Assembly: GCA_049999805.1 (NCBI GenBank)
Contig: JBNGIO010006150.1
Span: forward strand, 190,055 to 211,425
DNA from: Folioceros fuciformis
Lineage: Eukaryota > Anthocerotophyta > Anthocerotopsida > Anthocerotales
Reading direction: 5' to 3'
Length of the DNA stretch: 21,371 nt
The position numbers and the translations under genes are program-made. The notes beneath the pieces were generated by a model. It was not told where the DNA came from. It searched no databases and worked only from the letters and a program-made list of their open reading frames with translations. Positions 7,538-18,117 of the stretch are shown in pieces (within the stretch, counting starts at the first letter, position 1; every line of letters begins with the position of its first letter).

Positions 7538-10500
7538 ATGGCGGATGGGAGGGACGTGCCGTCGCAAGTGTTTGAAAACATGAGTCGGAGGGTTGCTATG
7601 TTAGCACGGAAGACAAGGAATGTGACCTCGGATAAGGCCCTGCCTGCCAGCCAGGTGTTGGGGTACCATGCCGGCCGGCTGGATCAGTTGGCGTTGCTGC
7701 TGAGGGAAGTGCAGAGGGAGGTGGAGTTGGGTAACGTGGAGGTGTCTGGGCTGGATTTGAGTGCAATGGAGGCCGAGCTGATGGCGGAGGAGAAGCTGAT
7801 GGAGTTTTATGGCAGCAAGAGGAGTTTATACCTTGTTGTAGCGTGCCCTTATCTCATCAAGCACTTGCGCAATTCTGCTTTCATTTTGAGTCAGGGCATG
7901 GGGGTGATTGAGCAGAACGGTTGCCCTCCCGATTTGGAGCACGAGCTGACTCAGTTGCGGAAGATTTTTGAGGAGGAAGCTCCCAAGCTGAGGACCAGAG
8001 AGCAGCAGATCGTTGATTACTTGGAGACAGGTGTTTTGGACACGGTTGTCCACCACGATTCTCAGAGTACGAAGCTCGCTGAGCAGATTGCGGAGTGCAT
8101 GGGGCTGTCTCTTGATAGTGACGCGTTCAAGGATGAGCTGGCGAAGTTTCAGGAGGAGAAAGGGACAGCGGAACAAATGGAGGGGAAAGTGCATGTGTTG
8201 ATCCTGGATCAGTACATCAATCTGTTGGAGAGGGCTGTGGCCGACAAGTCTAATCCTGCGACACCTGTGCGTCAGGGGCCTCCCAGCAAATCTGTGACGA
8301 CCATGAAGGAGACACCGTTTCTCCCTCTCCAGTCCTTCGTATGCCCTATCACCAAGGAGGTGATGCGGGATCCCGTGCAGATTTCCTCTGGCCAGACTTA
8401 TGAGAGATCTGCCATAGAGCGCTGGTTTGCAGCTGGTCACAATAGATGTCCGTTAGGAGTAGAGCTGAAGAACACCAAGGTGAAATCTAATTTTGCGCTG
8501 CGCCAATCGATTGCAGAGTGGCGTGAGAGAAATTGGAACATCAGGATGCAGAGTGCGGAAGTGGGCTTGTCTTCAGAAGACTCGGAGGACAAGCTTAAGG
8601 CTCTGGTAGACTTGCAAGTGCTGTGTGATGAGGACTCGCTGAACAGGTACTCCATATCAAAGAACGGGCTCCTTCCTCCACTAGTGCGTCTGCTGGAGTG
8701 CAAGAACGTGGAATTGAGGATCAAAACCTTGTCTACGCTCAGAAGCTTGGCGCAGGACAATTGTGAAAATCAGGTGCCGACTTATCAGCTGTCAGGGCTC
8801 TGTGTGCAGTTTCCTTTCACATTTATTATGCGGCCAGGATTCATCTTCTGTTATGTGGATTTCTGCAGTTTCTCATGGTCAGAGAAGGAGTCATAGACCT
8901 CATTGTTCGCTGCCTTGCTCGTCAGTATGATGAATCAAAAGAAGCAATCCTATTGCTGCGAGTGTTGTCAGCTAGCCCTGCATTTGCAGAGCTGATAAGC
9001 CGTTCCCAGGGTGCGGTGACGCTTGTGGTGACTATGCTAGGCTCCGAGGAGGGTGATATCATTGACGGTGTGAAGAGCATTCTTGAGAACCTGCCGCCCA
9101 GTGATGATAATGTTATCATTATGGCGAGAGCCAACTACATGACACCTCTCATTTCTCGGCTCATAGATGGTACGCCCTTCAAGTCGTCACTCATCTTTTT
9201 CCCAGTCGTGCCACAGTTTCATGTGAAGCTCTGGACATTGGTGCAAGTATGACGTATTTAGTTCAGGTTTTGTGTTGTTGTTTGCTTGGTACGCAGGAAA
9301 GACTGATTCGAAGATTCTGATGGCAAGGACTCTTGCTCGTCTCCATATCCCTCACACGAGCAAGCAAAACCTAGCAACAGGAGAGGCAATCTCAACTCTG
9401 ATACAAATGATGGCATCGGCAAAGCCCGAAGAAAGTGAGAGTGCTATCAGCGCTTTGGGAAGTTTATCCTCTGTTCCCGTTGTTGCCAACCTGCTTGTGG
9501 ATGGTGGCGCCCTGCACATATTGAAGAACAAGTTATCAATTCCAAGGTCAACAGTGGAAACAAAAACCGGCGTCGCCCATATTGTGAAGAACATTCTTGA
9601 GGCATGGGGCAGTAACTTGCCAGACAATGAAGGCAGCGAGGCAGAACTGGATGGAATGATTTACACTTGTCTCTCCTTGTTGAAGCCTTTAACTCCTGCG
9701 ACGGTTCAGCACTATCTCTTGATGGCTTTAGTTGGCCTGGCTCGTGGGAAACGATCTCGCAGAATTGCTAGGAAAAAGATGATCGAGCATCAAGCTTTTG
9801 CTACGTTGATGCCTCTGGTCAAAGCTGAAGCTTCCTCAGAGATGCGTACTTCTGCCTTGCAACTGTTTGCTAGCCTGTCGCGGAGCTTCAGTTCTGAAGC
9901 TGGGGCGGCTGTGGGTGAGGACGAAGCCAGCATGTCGTCCTTCGTGGATGCGATGCTAAGGGATCTGGGGCGCCATGGTGAGGAACAATTGTCGGCGGCA
10001 AGAATTCTAGCTAACTTGCCCACGGACACTGGCTTTACATCTGCTCTTGTCCAAGCGGATGTTGCGCGAATATTGGTAAAGCTACTGGGCTCTAGTAATT
10101 CTGCGTTGGAGGAAGCAGTGTCGGGGGCGCTTCTGCGATTTACTCTACCGAATGACACAGAAATGCAGCGGAAACTGGCAAGCCTTGGTGTCATCCCAAA
10201 GTTGCTGTCTGTTTTGGATTCAGGCAAGAGTGCAGCAAAAGCAAAGGCAAGTAGAGCACTCGCCAACTTCTCTGAAAATTCGAATGCTCTGAGTGAGGTT
10301 GTTGCGTCCCCGAAGTGGTGGGCCTGCTTTGCCCCCGTCCAAGAAAAATGTCGCCTGCATGGAGGCATCTGCTCAGTGGAGGGTACCTTTTGCTTGCTGG
10401 AAGCCAACGCTGTCAACCCTCTTCTTTCAGTCTTGAAAGATAAGGATCAAGATGCATGCGAAGCAGCGCTGGCAGCATTGGACACTCTGGCAAACGGGTA

Positions 10501-10795
10501 CAACAGACACTGGGAACAGGGAGTCCGTCTGATCGCCAACGCTAAAGGAGTACCCCCAATATTGGAAATCCTAAGCTCTGGTTCTCCTGCCGCTCAGGAA
10601 TGTGCTCTCAACCTTGTCGAGAAGGTATTCTCGATCTCAGAATACAAGGATGGGTATGGGACATCAGCTCAGATGCGCATCATCACCGTGGCTCAACAAG
10701 GTCCTCCTCACTTGAGGAATCTTGCTGGGAGGATATTGAGGCAACTTGACCTTCTACATAGCCAATCCAATTACTTCGCTCCATCAGTTGGGTAG
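7538..10795 (+). CDS. U-box/ARM-repeat E3 ubiquitin ligase, PUB42/43/44 family
   Basis: Plant U-box proteins of this family (Arabidopsis PUB44 is SAUL1) transfer ubiquitin from an E2 to substrates and act in senescence and immune signalling. Coding exons are 7538-8773, 8869-9169 and 9297-10795. The introns are 95 and 127 nt with GT-AG ends and phases 0 and 1. The sum is 1012 codons including the stop, giving 1011 aa, close to the long PUB42-type member and longer than PUB43/44 at about 800. Residues 1-260 form the helical N-terminal domain. The U-box at about 266-336 opens with FVCPITKEVMRDPV and includes SGQTYERSAIERWF. Armadillo-type repeats fill the rest. Near residue 853 comes the family signature KWWACF, then CRLHGGICSVEGTFCLLEA. 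The C-terminus (SQSNYF) also fits. ATG 7538 is the first ATG after an in-frame stop at 7454-7456. Domain assignment is firm, ubiquitin ligase activity is inferred from the family, and the splice sites lack transcript support. Confidence 0.95.
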
Positions 10796-12327
10796 CCTGA
10801 CTCTCGGAGACCCCACCCTTAGCTGCAAAGATGGATGATCTGCTCCTCTGACCCGGCATCCCCACGCATACGGATGGATGTCTACCTCCCGTATCATGCC
10901 ATGCAGAGTTTGGGATTCCCACAAGAATTACAAGATGTAGTAGAGCCAACTGTCTACTTGATAGCAGTCTCGTGGTTGCGAGGTCCTGCCCAACCTCAGC
11001 TTCAAGGCCCATCCAGGATTTGCCGAGAAGCTTGTAACAATACTGTATCTCCCAGGGCGCTACTTTTAGAGCGCCTGCCTTCTAAGTTGTAAGTACCTAG
11101 ACAACGCTCTCAAAGACTTGGATACTTTCCATCGATAGTTCCTCTAGGCTAGGCTAATTGCCTCTCATATCTCACACGTCTCTGAATTCTGCACGTGCGA
11201 GACGTCTGCCATGCCACCACTCCAGTATCGATGTATAGAAGCACAGTTGGAGGACGGATGGGCTGCTCCACCCTCCTCCCAAATTTCTTGCCAGCGGTGT
11301 TGGTGTAGATCAATTGAAAGTCTCTAGAGTCATAATTTTATTTCAGGACATCTACGTTGCTCTTCTCTTCACTGCCGCTGGGTTCGAAAATCTACGGTGG
11401 ATATGTGCTTAATTGAAGAGGTTGTGAAGGCACTTTGAATTGCAATTTCCCTTGGCCATTCCTAGTTTGTAGTTTAGCTTGAGTAGTCGTGTCAAATGAA
11501 AAGCCTTTTAAGGCATTGTGTGTGTCTCATTGTATTGATGCAAATGGATTTGACCATTTACTTCCTATCATTGTAAGGGCTAAAGTTATTATGCGCTATG
11601 TTGGTGTTTGCATTGGTTGAATTTTGGAAGTTGTCCAACAAAGAGTTTGTGGTTATGCAGAAGATTGGCATGCCTAGTCTTTAGTCTATGCACATCAATA
11701 TTTCTAATAATTGGCTATACTCTAATGCGCCTACATCTTATTCAATTAAAGTTCAATTTATTAGGCATCAATTTGTTTAGCTAGGAGCATAGTGTCACTG
11801 CCCTTAGCTCAAGAAAGCTTGCTTAGATAGTTCACTTTCACGCTTTAATTGTCATAATTGTAGCTTGTTTAGATAGTGCACTTTCATGCTTTAATAGTCA
11901 TAATTATTCTCAGTGCATGTGTTTCAAATGCTCTTGTTGACAACACGTACTCATGCTTTGTTTTTGGTGCAACAGGTGTTCTCAACTTTCTTCGCATCTT
12001 ACCAATGAGTTCTAAGCAGAAGACTTGACGACTGGTAGCGAAGGGCGGAAGAGGAAGTACAAGTTTTGGAGCATAGTGGTGGGAGCTAGCCGGAAGGCCA
12101 ACCCTCTGGCAATTATACTTATCCTAAAGCTCAAGCTCATCCCTAATTTTAGCACAATGAGGCGATTAAGAAGTGCACTCCGTACTTCTTCCAGTCCTGC
12201 CACTTCCACTACTGTGACTGTGCCTCTGGCTGAACGTCCAATACCATTCGGCTCGGCTTCAGTTTACGAGGACTTGAAATGTAGAAGTGCGACATGAGGA
12301 GATTCCGAAGACTAGATGGCTGCAACT
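10796..12327. other. Spacer between convergent genes, including both 3' UTRs
   Basis: The U-box gene (+) and the IGPS-like gene (-) end toward each other across this interval. Base composition shifts from mixed to T-rich after about 11330. A 46-bp tandem duplication lies at 11817-11908. Open frames at 10835-11092 and 12025-12297 have no recognisable domain, and the second has no upstream ATG. Confidence 0.5.
11817..11908. repeat. 46-bp tandem duplication
   Basis: Copies at 11817-11862 and 11863-11908 share AGATAGT(T/G)CACTTTCA and GCTTTAAT(T/A)GTCATAATT and differ at only a few positions. The copies are adjacent, AT-rich and non-coding. Confidence 0.88.
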
Positions 12328-14103
12328 TCAATCGTCCCCGGACATGGAGTCTCTGAAGACTGAGAGAAGCTTCATTGTATTTTCGTCTCGATAATCTGAT
12401 GCACGATTTCCTTGAACCAGCTCTACGCTCAGGTAGACAGCATCCGCACCTGAAAGCTTCATCTGTACTGCGTCCTCAAGGGAACGGACCCCCTGCAGAG
12501 ATGAACCAGAGCTCATGAGAAAATTTGGATCTGATGCTGGGTTTGGATACAGGGAACGCAACGTCTGTTTACCGCTATAGATGTTGCTCCAAACGGCACT
12601 TCACCAATGAGAGATTTCGCAATTCTTTCTCGTAACCCTGGTAGTGGCAGCTGTAGCAAAACAAACGTCAGAAACTACACAAACGCAGCAAAACCATGTG
12701 TCAACGGGGCACATATCTGGAGATAGAGCTTGCTGCTACCCACCGACAGCCCCACTGAAATGTTGAACCCATACAGCGGTATGCCAAGGGGAATGACATC
12801 CTGCAACTCCTTCATGTTCACTACCTGCATGGAAAGAACAAAGCTTGCTTTCATGTATGAGTTCGACATGGAGGCATGCATGCAGACATGCGAACGAGAC
12901 GTTTGAGCGAGCTCACCTCCACAATAGCATCAAGTCCTAGGGAGGCAGTGTACTTCAGAATAGCCGCTGTGCCTGCAAGAAGGACAAGCATGGGGGGAAG
13001 CAGACTTTTAGGAACAGGTGCACCAGGAGAGAGATATCCGGCTCGTTCTTGATCACCGTGACAAATTGACCGAGACTTGGACTACTCCAGCCAGGATTGG
13101 CCCTTGGCAATGACCACTTGTGTCAGGAATGCCCGTTGGCATGAAACACGTTGTTCAGCACGATCGGTCATGACTATCACCTTTGCTGAGCACCGAGCAC
13201 ACCACGGTGAGACCAGCAGCTCCAGCTTCTCGCGTCTCCACAATCTTCGACGTGAAGCAGAGACGATAGTCAGTGCTAGACAATGCCTCAGGCTCCTCGA
13301 ATACTACAGCCGTTGTTCGTAATCACGTCTTTACCTGGAGAGGATGAATGATCCAGTCCTTTCTCAGGACTGGCACCTGCACCGCTGCACAACAACCACA
13401 GCCTATGATACAATGTTCCACAGTCATAAAGGCGTGGCTGAAAACATGATTTGGAGAAAGGAGACAGGAACCTTGGCAAACTGCTCTGAGATCTGCCATC
13501 CCGTTCGGTGACCTCTCTTCGTCGGTGCGTACAGCAAGAACGTCAGCTCCTTCCAGCCAAATCACTTCCTCCCATCAGATTCCAAACCTACATCGCTGGA
13601 TCTCACAACAGTAAAACACAATGTCCAGCAGCACGCCAGCCATGCTTACCCCATTCCACATACTGGGAGCATCGCTGCGCAAGGCTGTCAGGAGATTCCG
13701 CAGGAGAAAGCCGAGCCACCTCCGCCACCACAGAGGTTTTCCCCTGGAAGGTGCCAGCTGCTATCCTTTCCAGCACCTGGTGGGCGGATGGCGCAGGCCG
13801 CACTGAAGCCAGCCGCTCCTCCAGCTGCCTGGCTGCCATGGCTCCCAGCTGAGACTGCAGAATCCGCTGCTTAGTCCGAATGATGCTTCCCAGCCTGGAT
13901 CCCGATGAGGATGAAGGCGCTGAGGAGCCGTCATCACCCTCCTGGCCTGCAGCAGCAAGGCCGCCGCCCCTGCTCCGTTGTAAGGGCCTCGACACCGTCC
14001 TGTGCAGTCCGTTGCTCCGATCTTGTGGGTCATGAAACAACGGTAGTCTAGCATCCCGGTGGCAGCTCGCAGACACATAATGTACCGGCTTCAAGGCAGC
14101 CAT
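12328..14103 (-). CDS. Divergent IGPS-like TIM-barrel protein, probable pseudoenzyme
   Basis: The fold resembles indole-3-glycerol-phosphate synthase, which closes the indole ring in tryptophan synthesis. Exons in transcript order: 14103-13650, 13549-13472, 13384-13335, 13244-13181, 12972-12917, 12824-12744, 12650-12573, 12492-12328. All introns are GT-AG, 80-208 nt. Lengths sum to 1026 nt, giving 341 aa. Residues 1-100 are Ser/Arg-rich and resemble a plastid transit peptide. Family landmarks in order: VVAEVARLSP (125-134), GADVLAVRTDE (152-162), VPVLRKDWIIHP (181-192), ETREAGAAGLTVV (197-209), GLDAIVEV (228-235), YGFN (252-255), GVRSLEDAV (288-296) and SGADAVYLSVELV (301-313). By alignment from memory with Sulfolobus IGPS, E51, K110, E159 and N180 are kept as E128, K186, E234 and N255. 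K53 is A130, and E210 falls at T284. Catalysis as IGPS is therefore doubtful. Junctions 3 and 7 are the least certain. The gene diverges from the methyltransferase at 14890. A fast-evolving true enzyme is the alternative reading. Confidence 0.82.
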
Positions 14104-14279
14104 GGCTGCGCACTTTCTCACGCCTTTCAGCCCTCCTTGTCGAGGACAACACGGTTACGGTATGCCCATCTGATTCCTACCCAAACCCACATTACCTGCT
14201 AACATGTTCCACGACTCTGCTCCAAGGGCAGAGCCAGAAATCAGACGACGATGGGCAGACCTGGAGAAATTCACGATCC

Positions 14280-14528
14280 ATGAAGCTGGCCGGGGTTCTC
14301 ATCACCATTGTGACTCACAGCGTGATTCCTCTGTGGTTGCTGTTCTTGGCGGTGGTTGTGCTCACGCAATGGCTTAAAGCCGAAGTTTCTGAGGAGGATT
14401 ACCAGAGTTTCATGCTCGAACAAATTTTGTATGAGCAACGTGACAGGCAGCTGGGGCATCAGCTGCCCAAGCAGCCAGCAGCTCCGGGATGCTCAGCCTC
14501 GGAGGGACCGGAGAGCCCTGCCTGCTGA
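14280..14528 (+). CDS. Possible small single-pass membrane protein
   Basis: This is an 82-residue open frame from ATG 14280. Residues 4-32 form one strongly hydrophobic stretch (AGVLITIVTHSVIPLWLLFL, then AVVVLTQWL), followed by an acidic, Gln/Pro-rich tail ending in SPAC. I do not recognise a family. A short upstream ORF from ATG 14251 ends by overlapping this start. It lies 176 bp from the oppositely oriented IGPS-like start and 361 bp before the methyltransferase start. It could be a real small gene, a first exon whose other exons I cannot see, or chance reading of promoter or leader sequence. Confidence 0.3.
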   Translation: MKLAGVLITIVTHSVIPLWLLFLAVVVLTQWLKAEVSEEDYQSFMLEQILYEQRDRQLGHQLPKQPAAPGCSASEGPESPAC

Positions 14529-14889
14529 AATCCAGTCGTGGTTGGCACTGAACAGCTCGTCCAGGGGGCTGCGTAAAGGGAAACGAGCCTCATAGCAGCA
14601 AGTATGGAACCGGATTCTAGCCCGCAATATACAGTTCATGCATACATCCATAAGAGCAAGCTTGCAGACTCTTTGTCATGGAACGTTGAAAAGAATGGTC
14701 GAGAGAAATCTGAGAAACCTGTCGAGTGCGATTGGCATCGGCTACTTGTATGTGGCCCTGGCTCAGCCAACCAGCGGCCAAATGTCTAGCGGGACCCAGC
14801 TAGGTGCTGGTAACCTCAGCGAGCGTTTCCTCTGGTTGGAATTCAGACCCAAGAAATAGCATCATCTGCGAAGCTTCGTGCTGTCGAAG

Positions 14890-16664
14890 ATGGCAGCCCT
14901 CGCGTCTCCAGCTGCTGCGGCGGGCACGCTGCACAGTTCCTTCCACCCTGCAGGTTCTGTTTGCAAACGAGGCAACAGGCGAGGAGGATTGCAACTGCGA
15001 CGGGCCCATGAGGCGCCACGCAATTACTCCGCAGCAAGCCTGAGAGCTACTTCGGGTGCTGTATCGGCGACAGTTGTGCTTGACTCCGAGCCTGTACGCC
15101 TCCAGGAAAAAAAACTGCAAGAGAATTCCTTGCTTCCGGCATAGGTGCAGTTTGATAGGCACCTTCTCAAGAGATGTCGTGACATTGATTCATCAGAGGT
15201 TGCCAGGCGCGGAGAACGAAAAAGGTGCCGAGGAGGAGCTGCTTGCCTGCCCAATTTGCTTCCAGCCTCTCATTCGTAAAGGCCCTTCGGGGAATAAGCA
15301 GTGAGCATGGTTTCGGCTCCGATTTCATCCCATTTTTTTATGGGGAAGCGGAGGACATGTCATTGATGGTGAAGCCTTCTCTGCAGGAAAGCCCTGGCGA
15401 GATCAGGGTTTCAGTGTACACGATGTAGGAAAGCATACTCAACACGGGACGTTTTCGTGGACCTCACGGTCGTGAATGGAGCTAGGGAATACCAGGAGAC
15501 CTTCTGGCAAGGAACTGAATTATTCAGGTTGTCCTCTAATCGCTTGTCCGAGGGAATCGTTTTGTTCGTAAGCAGTTTCCATGTAATGTCTGAGATTCTG
15601 TTGAGTGATTTGCAGGAGCCCCGTGGTGTCTTATGTCTATGAAAGAGGGTGGAGACAGAATTTTCGATCAGCCGGTTTTCCAGGGCCTGACGAGGAGGTA
15701 TGTACTGGAGATGCTATGCTCCAAAGGACTGTTGCAATTGCTAGCCCCTACTGAGGACTTTATTGTTCATGTTGCAGTTCAAGATGGCTCAGGAGTACCT
15801 CAAGCCCGCACTTGGGGGAGTTCTTGTGGATGTCAGTTGTGGGAGTGGTCTCTTCACTCGCAGGTTCGCTCAAAGTGGGCTGTACAAATCTGTGATAGCC
15901 CTGGACTATTCAGAGAACATGCTGCGCCAAACCTCCGAATTCATGAAGCAAGACAGCTCACTTGCCGATGCGTAAGTCTTGTCGAGCCCTGTTGCGATCC
16001 TGATAACCATATTGTTAGTGAGTTTGATCGCTGAAACTGGTCCTATCTCCTCTCCGTGCAGAGACGTTGTTTTGGTTCGTGCAGATGTGGGCCGGCTTCC
16101 CTTTGCAACTGGTGGCGTTGATGCAATCCATGCAGGGGCTGCGATACACTGCTGGGGATCACCCTCCGCTGCAGTACGTGCATACCGTCTCCCAGATTCT
16201 GCAGCAGATACTCCATGTCATTGTTGTCGATAACAGGAAATAGTACAAACAGGTTGATGGAGAACTACCGTGGTAGGTTCTTTCATCTTATGGGCTTCGG
16301 TTTCTAACAAACTGCAACACGTACTTCCAGGTAGCTGAGATTAGCAGGGTTCTGCGTCCGGGTGGTGTTTTCGTGGCTTCTACGTTCACAATCCCACAAT
16401 CTTTTTTCAAACCTGTCCGACGAGCAATCTCAGGGGTAACATTTTCAGCCTGTGAATTCTGGAGTTTCCCCACCCACCAAACCCTTTCTGTTTCATCCAA
16501 GTCGATGTTTGCAGGTCTTGGGACAGGTCGGCTTCAGTACCTCCATGCGCTTCTGGGAGAAATCGGAACTAGCTGATCTATGCAGGCTTTGTGGGCTACA
16601 AGAATACAGAGAAATTACTAGGGAGAGGTTCATCATGTTCACTGCTCGCAAGGCACAGCGGTAG
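14890..16664 (+). CDS. Plastid-type SAM-dependent methyltransferase (At1g78140/At2g41040-like)
   Basis: This matches the plant plastoglobule-associated methyltransferases, class I enzymes using S-adenosylmethionine whose substrate is unsettled as far as I know. Coding exons are 14890-15093, 15197-15300, 15387-15527, 15616-15697, 15778-15971, 16062-16173, 16331-16435 and 16515-16664. Seven GT-AG introns of 79-157 nt separate them. Lengths sum to 1092 nt, giving 363 aa, against about 350 in Arabidopsis. Residues 1-68 are Ala/Ser/Arg-rich and fit a transit peptide. A zinc ribbon is built from CPIC (86-89) and CTRC (113-116), split by intron 2. SPVVSYVYERGWRQNF and FPGPDEE are family signatures in exon 4. 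Motif I is VLVDVSCGSG (192-201). LVRADVGRLPF, then HAGAAIHCW and RVLRPGGVFV, complete the SAM fold. The first intron (GTACGC donor) is the least certain. ATG 14890 is the first in the exon frame. A decayed copy of the last exon lies downstream. Confidence 0.9.
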
Positions 16665-17675
16665 ATAAGCTTCGTGATGCCGTTCTCATCCTCACAGGGT
16701 TTCTCAAAGGATGGCATTGATAGCTATGGCAAGACCGTCACTGAGGACCTGTTCTCTGCTTTGGGCCACTTCCCATGCAGAACGATAAGGTTATTCATTC
16801 TCTTCTTACCTGCCAAATGCATCCACTCTATGCGGCGGCTGAAACAAACGAAAGTTCTAAATTCAGCATCTCACGATTGTTGTCCTAGGAGCTTGAGTGA
16901 TAAATAAAAATTCCGTTACAATAGCTCCTGCTAGCCTGTCTTCCGGGTCATGTTGTTGCCTGGGCTACACTTTCGTCCTGACGTAGAGTACATGGAGACA
17001 TTTCTAAACGTCTCGAACCCATCAACCCTGGTTTCAGTGTGACGTGATCGTTTGTTGTGCGACCCCCCTTCCTTCAAAGGGCCCTTGTATCTCTCTTCAA
17101 CTTAATTTTAAGCTGGGTGTTTCACCAATTGGGGATGTTATGACAAAAGCCAGCGTTTGCCTACGCACAACAGGTCATTGGATCTAAGGATCCTAGTTCA
17201 GCTTCGATGCAACTGTTTGAAGCTGCACAATAGCGAAAAACCGAACATGAGCAGACCGACTCAAGGGATGGCGTGTACTCACAAAGAGATGCTAACTGCA
17301 GGGGATATCACCTCTTGATAACAGATAGTTTTGTAGCAGCTTCCCTGCTGGTCTTGGTGTTGTCCTCTAAACCAAAACATGGGGAGGTTCAAAGCCTTGC
17401 ACGGGGTGCTCGGAGTCATGATCAGTGACCACCTACACCCTTGTTTCTTTTAGACTACTGTGCATGGTTAGACAAANNNNNNNNNNCACCTACACCCTTG
17501 TTTCTTTTAGACTACTGTGCATGGTTAGACAAACGAAGATGTATAGCTCAAATCAAGTACGGAGATCGAAGCACGTGAGAACATGAAATTGAGAACATTA
17601 AGAACCTTCGTTGCCTCACGAGATTCCCGGATGGATGACTGAGGGACTGAAACCATGATCAGGTATTCCCCACAT
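16665..17675. other. Spacer with methyltransferase 3' UTR, no gene
   Basis: The first 180 bp are probably 3' UTR, because the downstream duplicate resembles them as well. The remainder has no coding signal. It includes a 10-N gap bounded by identical sequence at 17430-17533. Confidence 0.55.
17430..17533. repeat. Identical 47-bp sequences flanking a 10-N gap
   Basis: Bases 17430-17476 and 17487-17533 are identical over 47 positions. They are separated only by N bases at 17477-17486, and the second copy continues into unique sequence. This is what results when overlapping contig ends are joined without being merged, so the locus probably contains one copy. Confidence 0.92.
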
Positions 17676-18095
17676 GTCTTCGTAGATCAAGCCAGTGCGA
17701 CAGGGAACCACTGACGCAACTTTGTAAGCATGTGGATTCAGGAGGTTCCAACACCTACCGTGTTTGTTTCGTCTAGTTCCTTGCTTGCGTGTCTTCAGAC
17801 CGACCCGCAAGACTCCTTTCGCTGTTGGGAGACGTACAAACTTGCTGATCTACCCAGGGCTTTCTGGGTTACAAGAACAGAGAGGAACTCCAGGGGAAGA
17901 TTCATTGAATTCACTTCTTCGAAACTAGAGCAGTAGATATGCTGCGTGATGCCATTGTCATCTTCTTAGGATGTGCAAACAGGGGTGCATCAAGCTGTGG
18001 CAAGGCACCGTCAGTAAGAACCTGTTCACAGATTTAGGCAAGCGTCCATGAGAGCCTTCACCTTTTTCATTCTCTCCTCCGCTGCAAGAAGCATG
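17676..18095 (+). pseudogene. Decayed partial duplicate of the methyltransferase 3' end
   Basis: This stretch aligns with 16370-16840 of the methyltransferase gene. The last-exon part (about 17800-17936) reads CWETYKLADL, then RGRFIEFTSSKLEQ, before a TAG. The source exon reads FWEKSELADL, then RERFIMFTARKAQR, before a TAG at the matching place. Downstream, both share GTGATGCC, TGGCAAG and CTGTTC in the 3' UTR. Upstream, intron 7 of the gene (GTGAATTCTGGAGTTTCC) matches GTGGATTCAGGAGGTTCC here, and a worn piece of exon 7 (VFV) can be seen. Intron homology rules out a processed retrocopy. Earlier exons, including the SAM-binding part, are absent, so no functional enzyme is possible. Confidence 0.8.
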
Positions 18096-18117
18096 TACTT
18101 CCCTCTTGTTCAAGCTA

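Noticed and set aside
7826-8440. 204-codon minus-strand frame opposite the U-box gene
   Set aside because: It lies antisense to a clear U-box and helical domain and has no motif of its own.
9790-10416. 208-codon minus-strand frame opposite the ARM repeats
   Set aside because: It is a shadow of the ligase coding strand with Ser/Ala-rich composition expected from antisense ARM codons.
11381-11400. GGTTCGAAAATC resembling a tRNA T-arm
   Set aside because: No matching acceptor stem, anticodon arm or D-arm could be found around it.
17430-17533. A possible short CRISPR-like or transposon direct repeat
   Set aside because: There are only two identical copies, separated solely by gap characters in plant nuclear sequence. 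An unmerged contig overlap explains it better.
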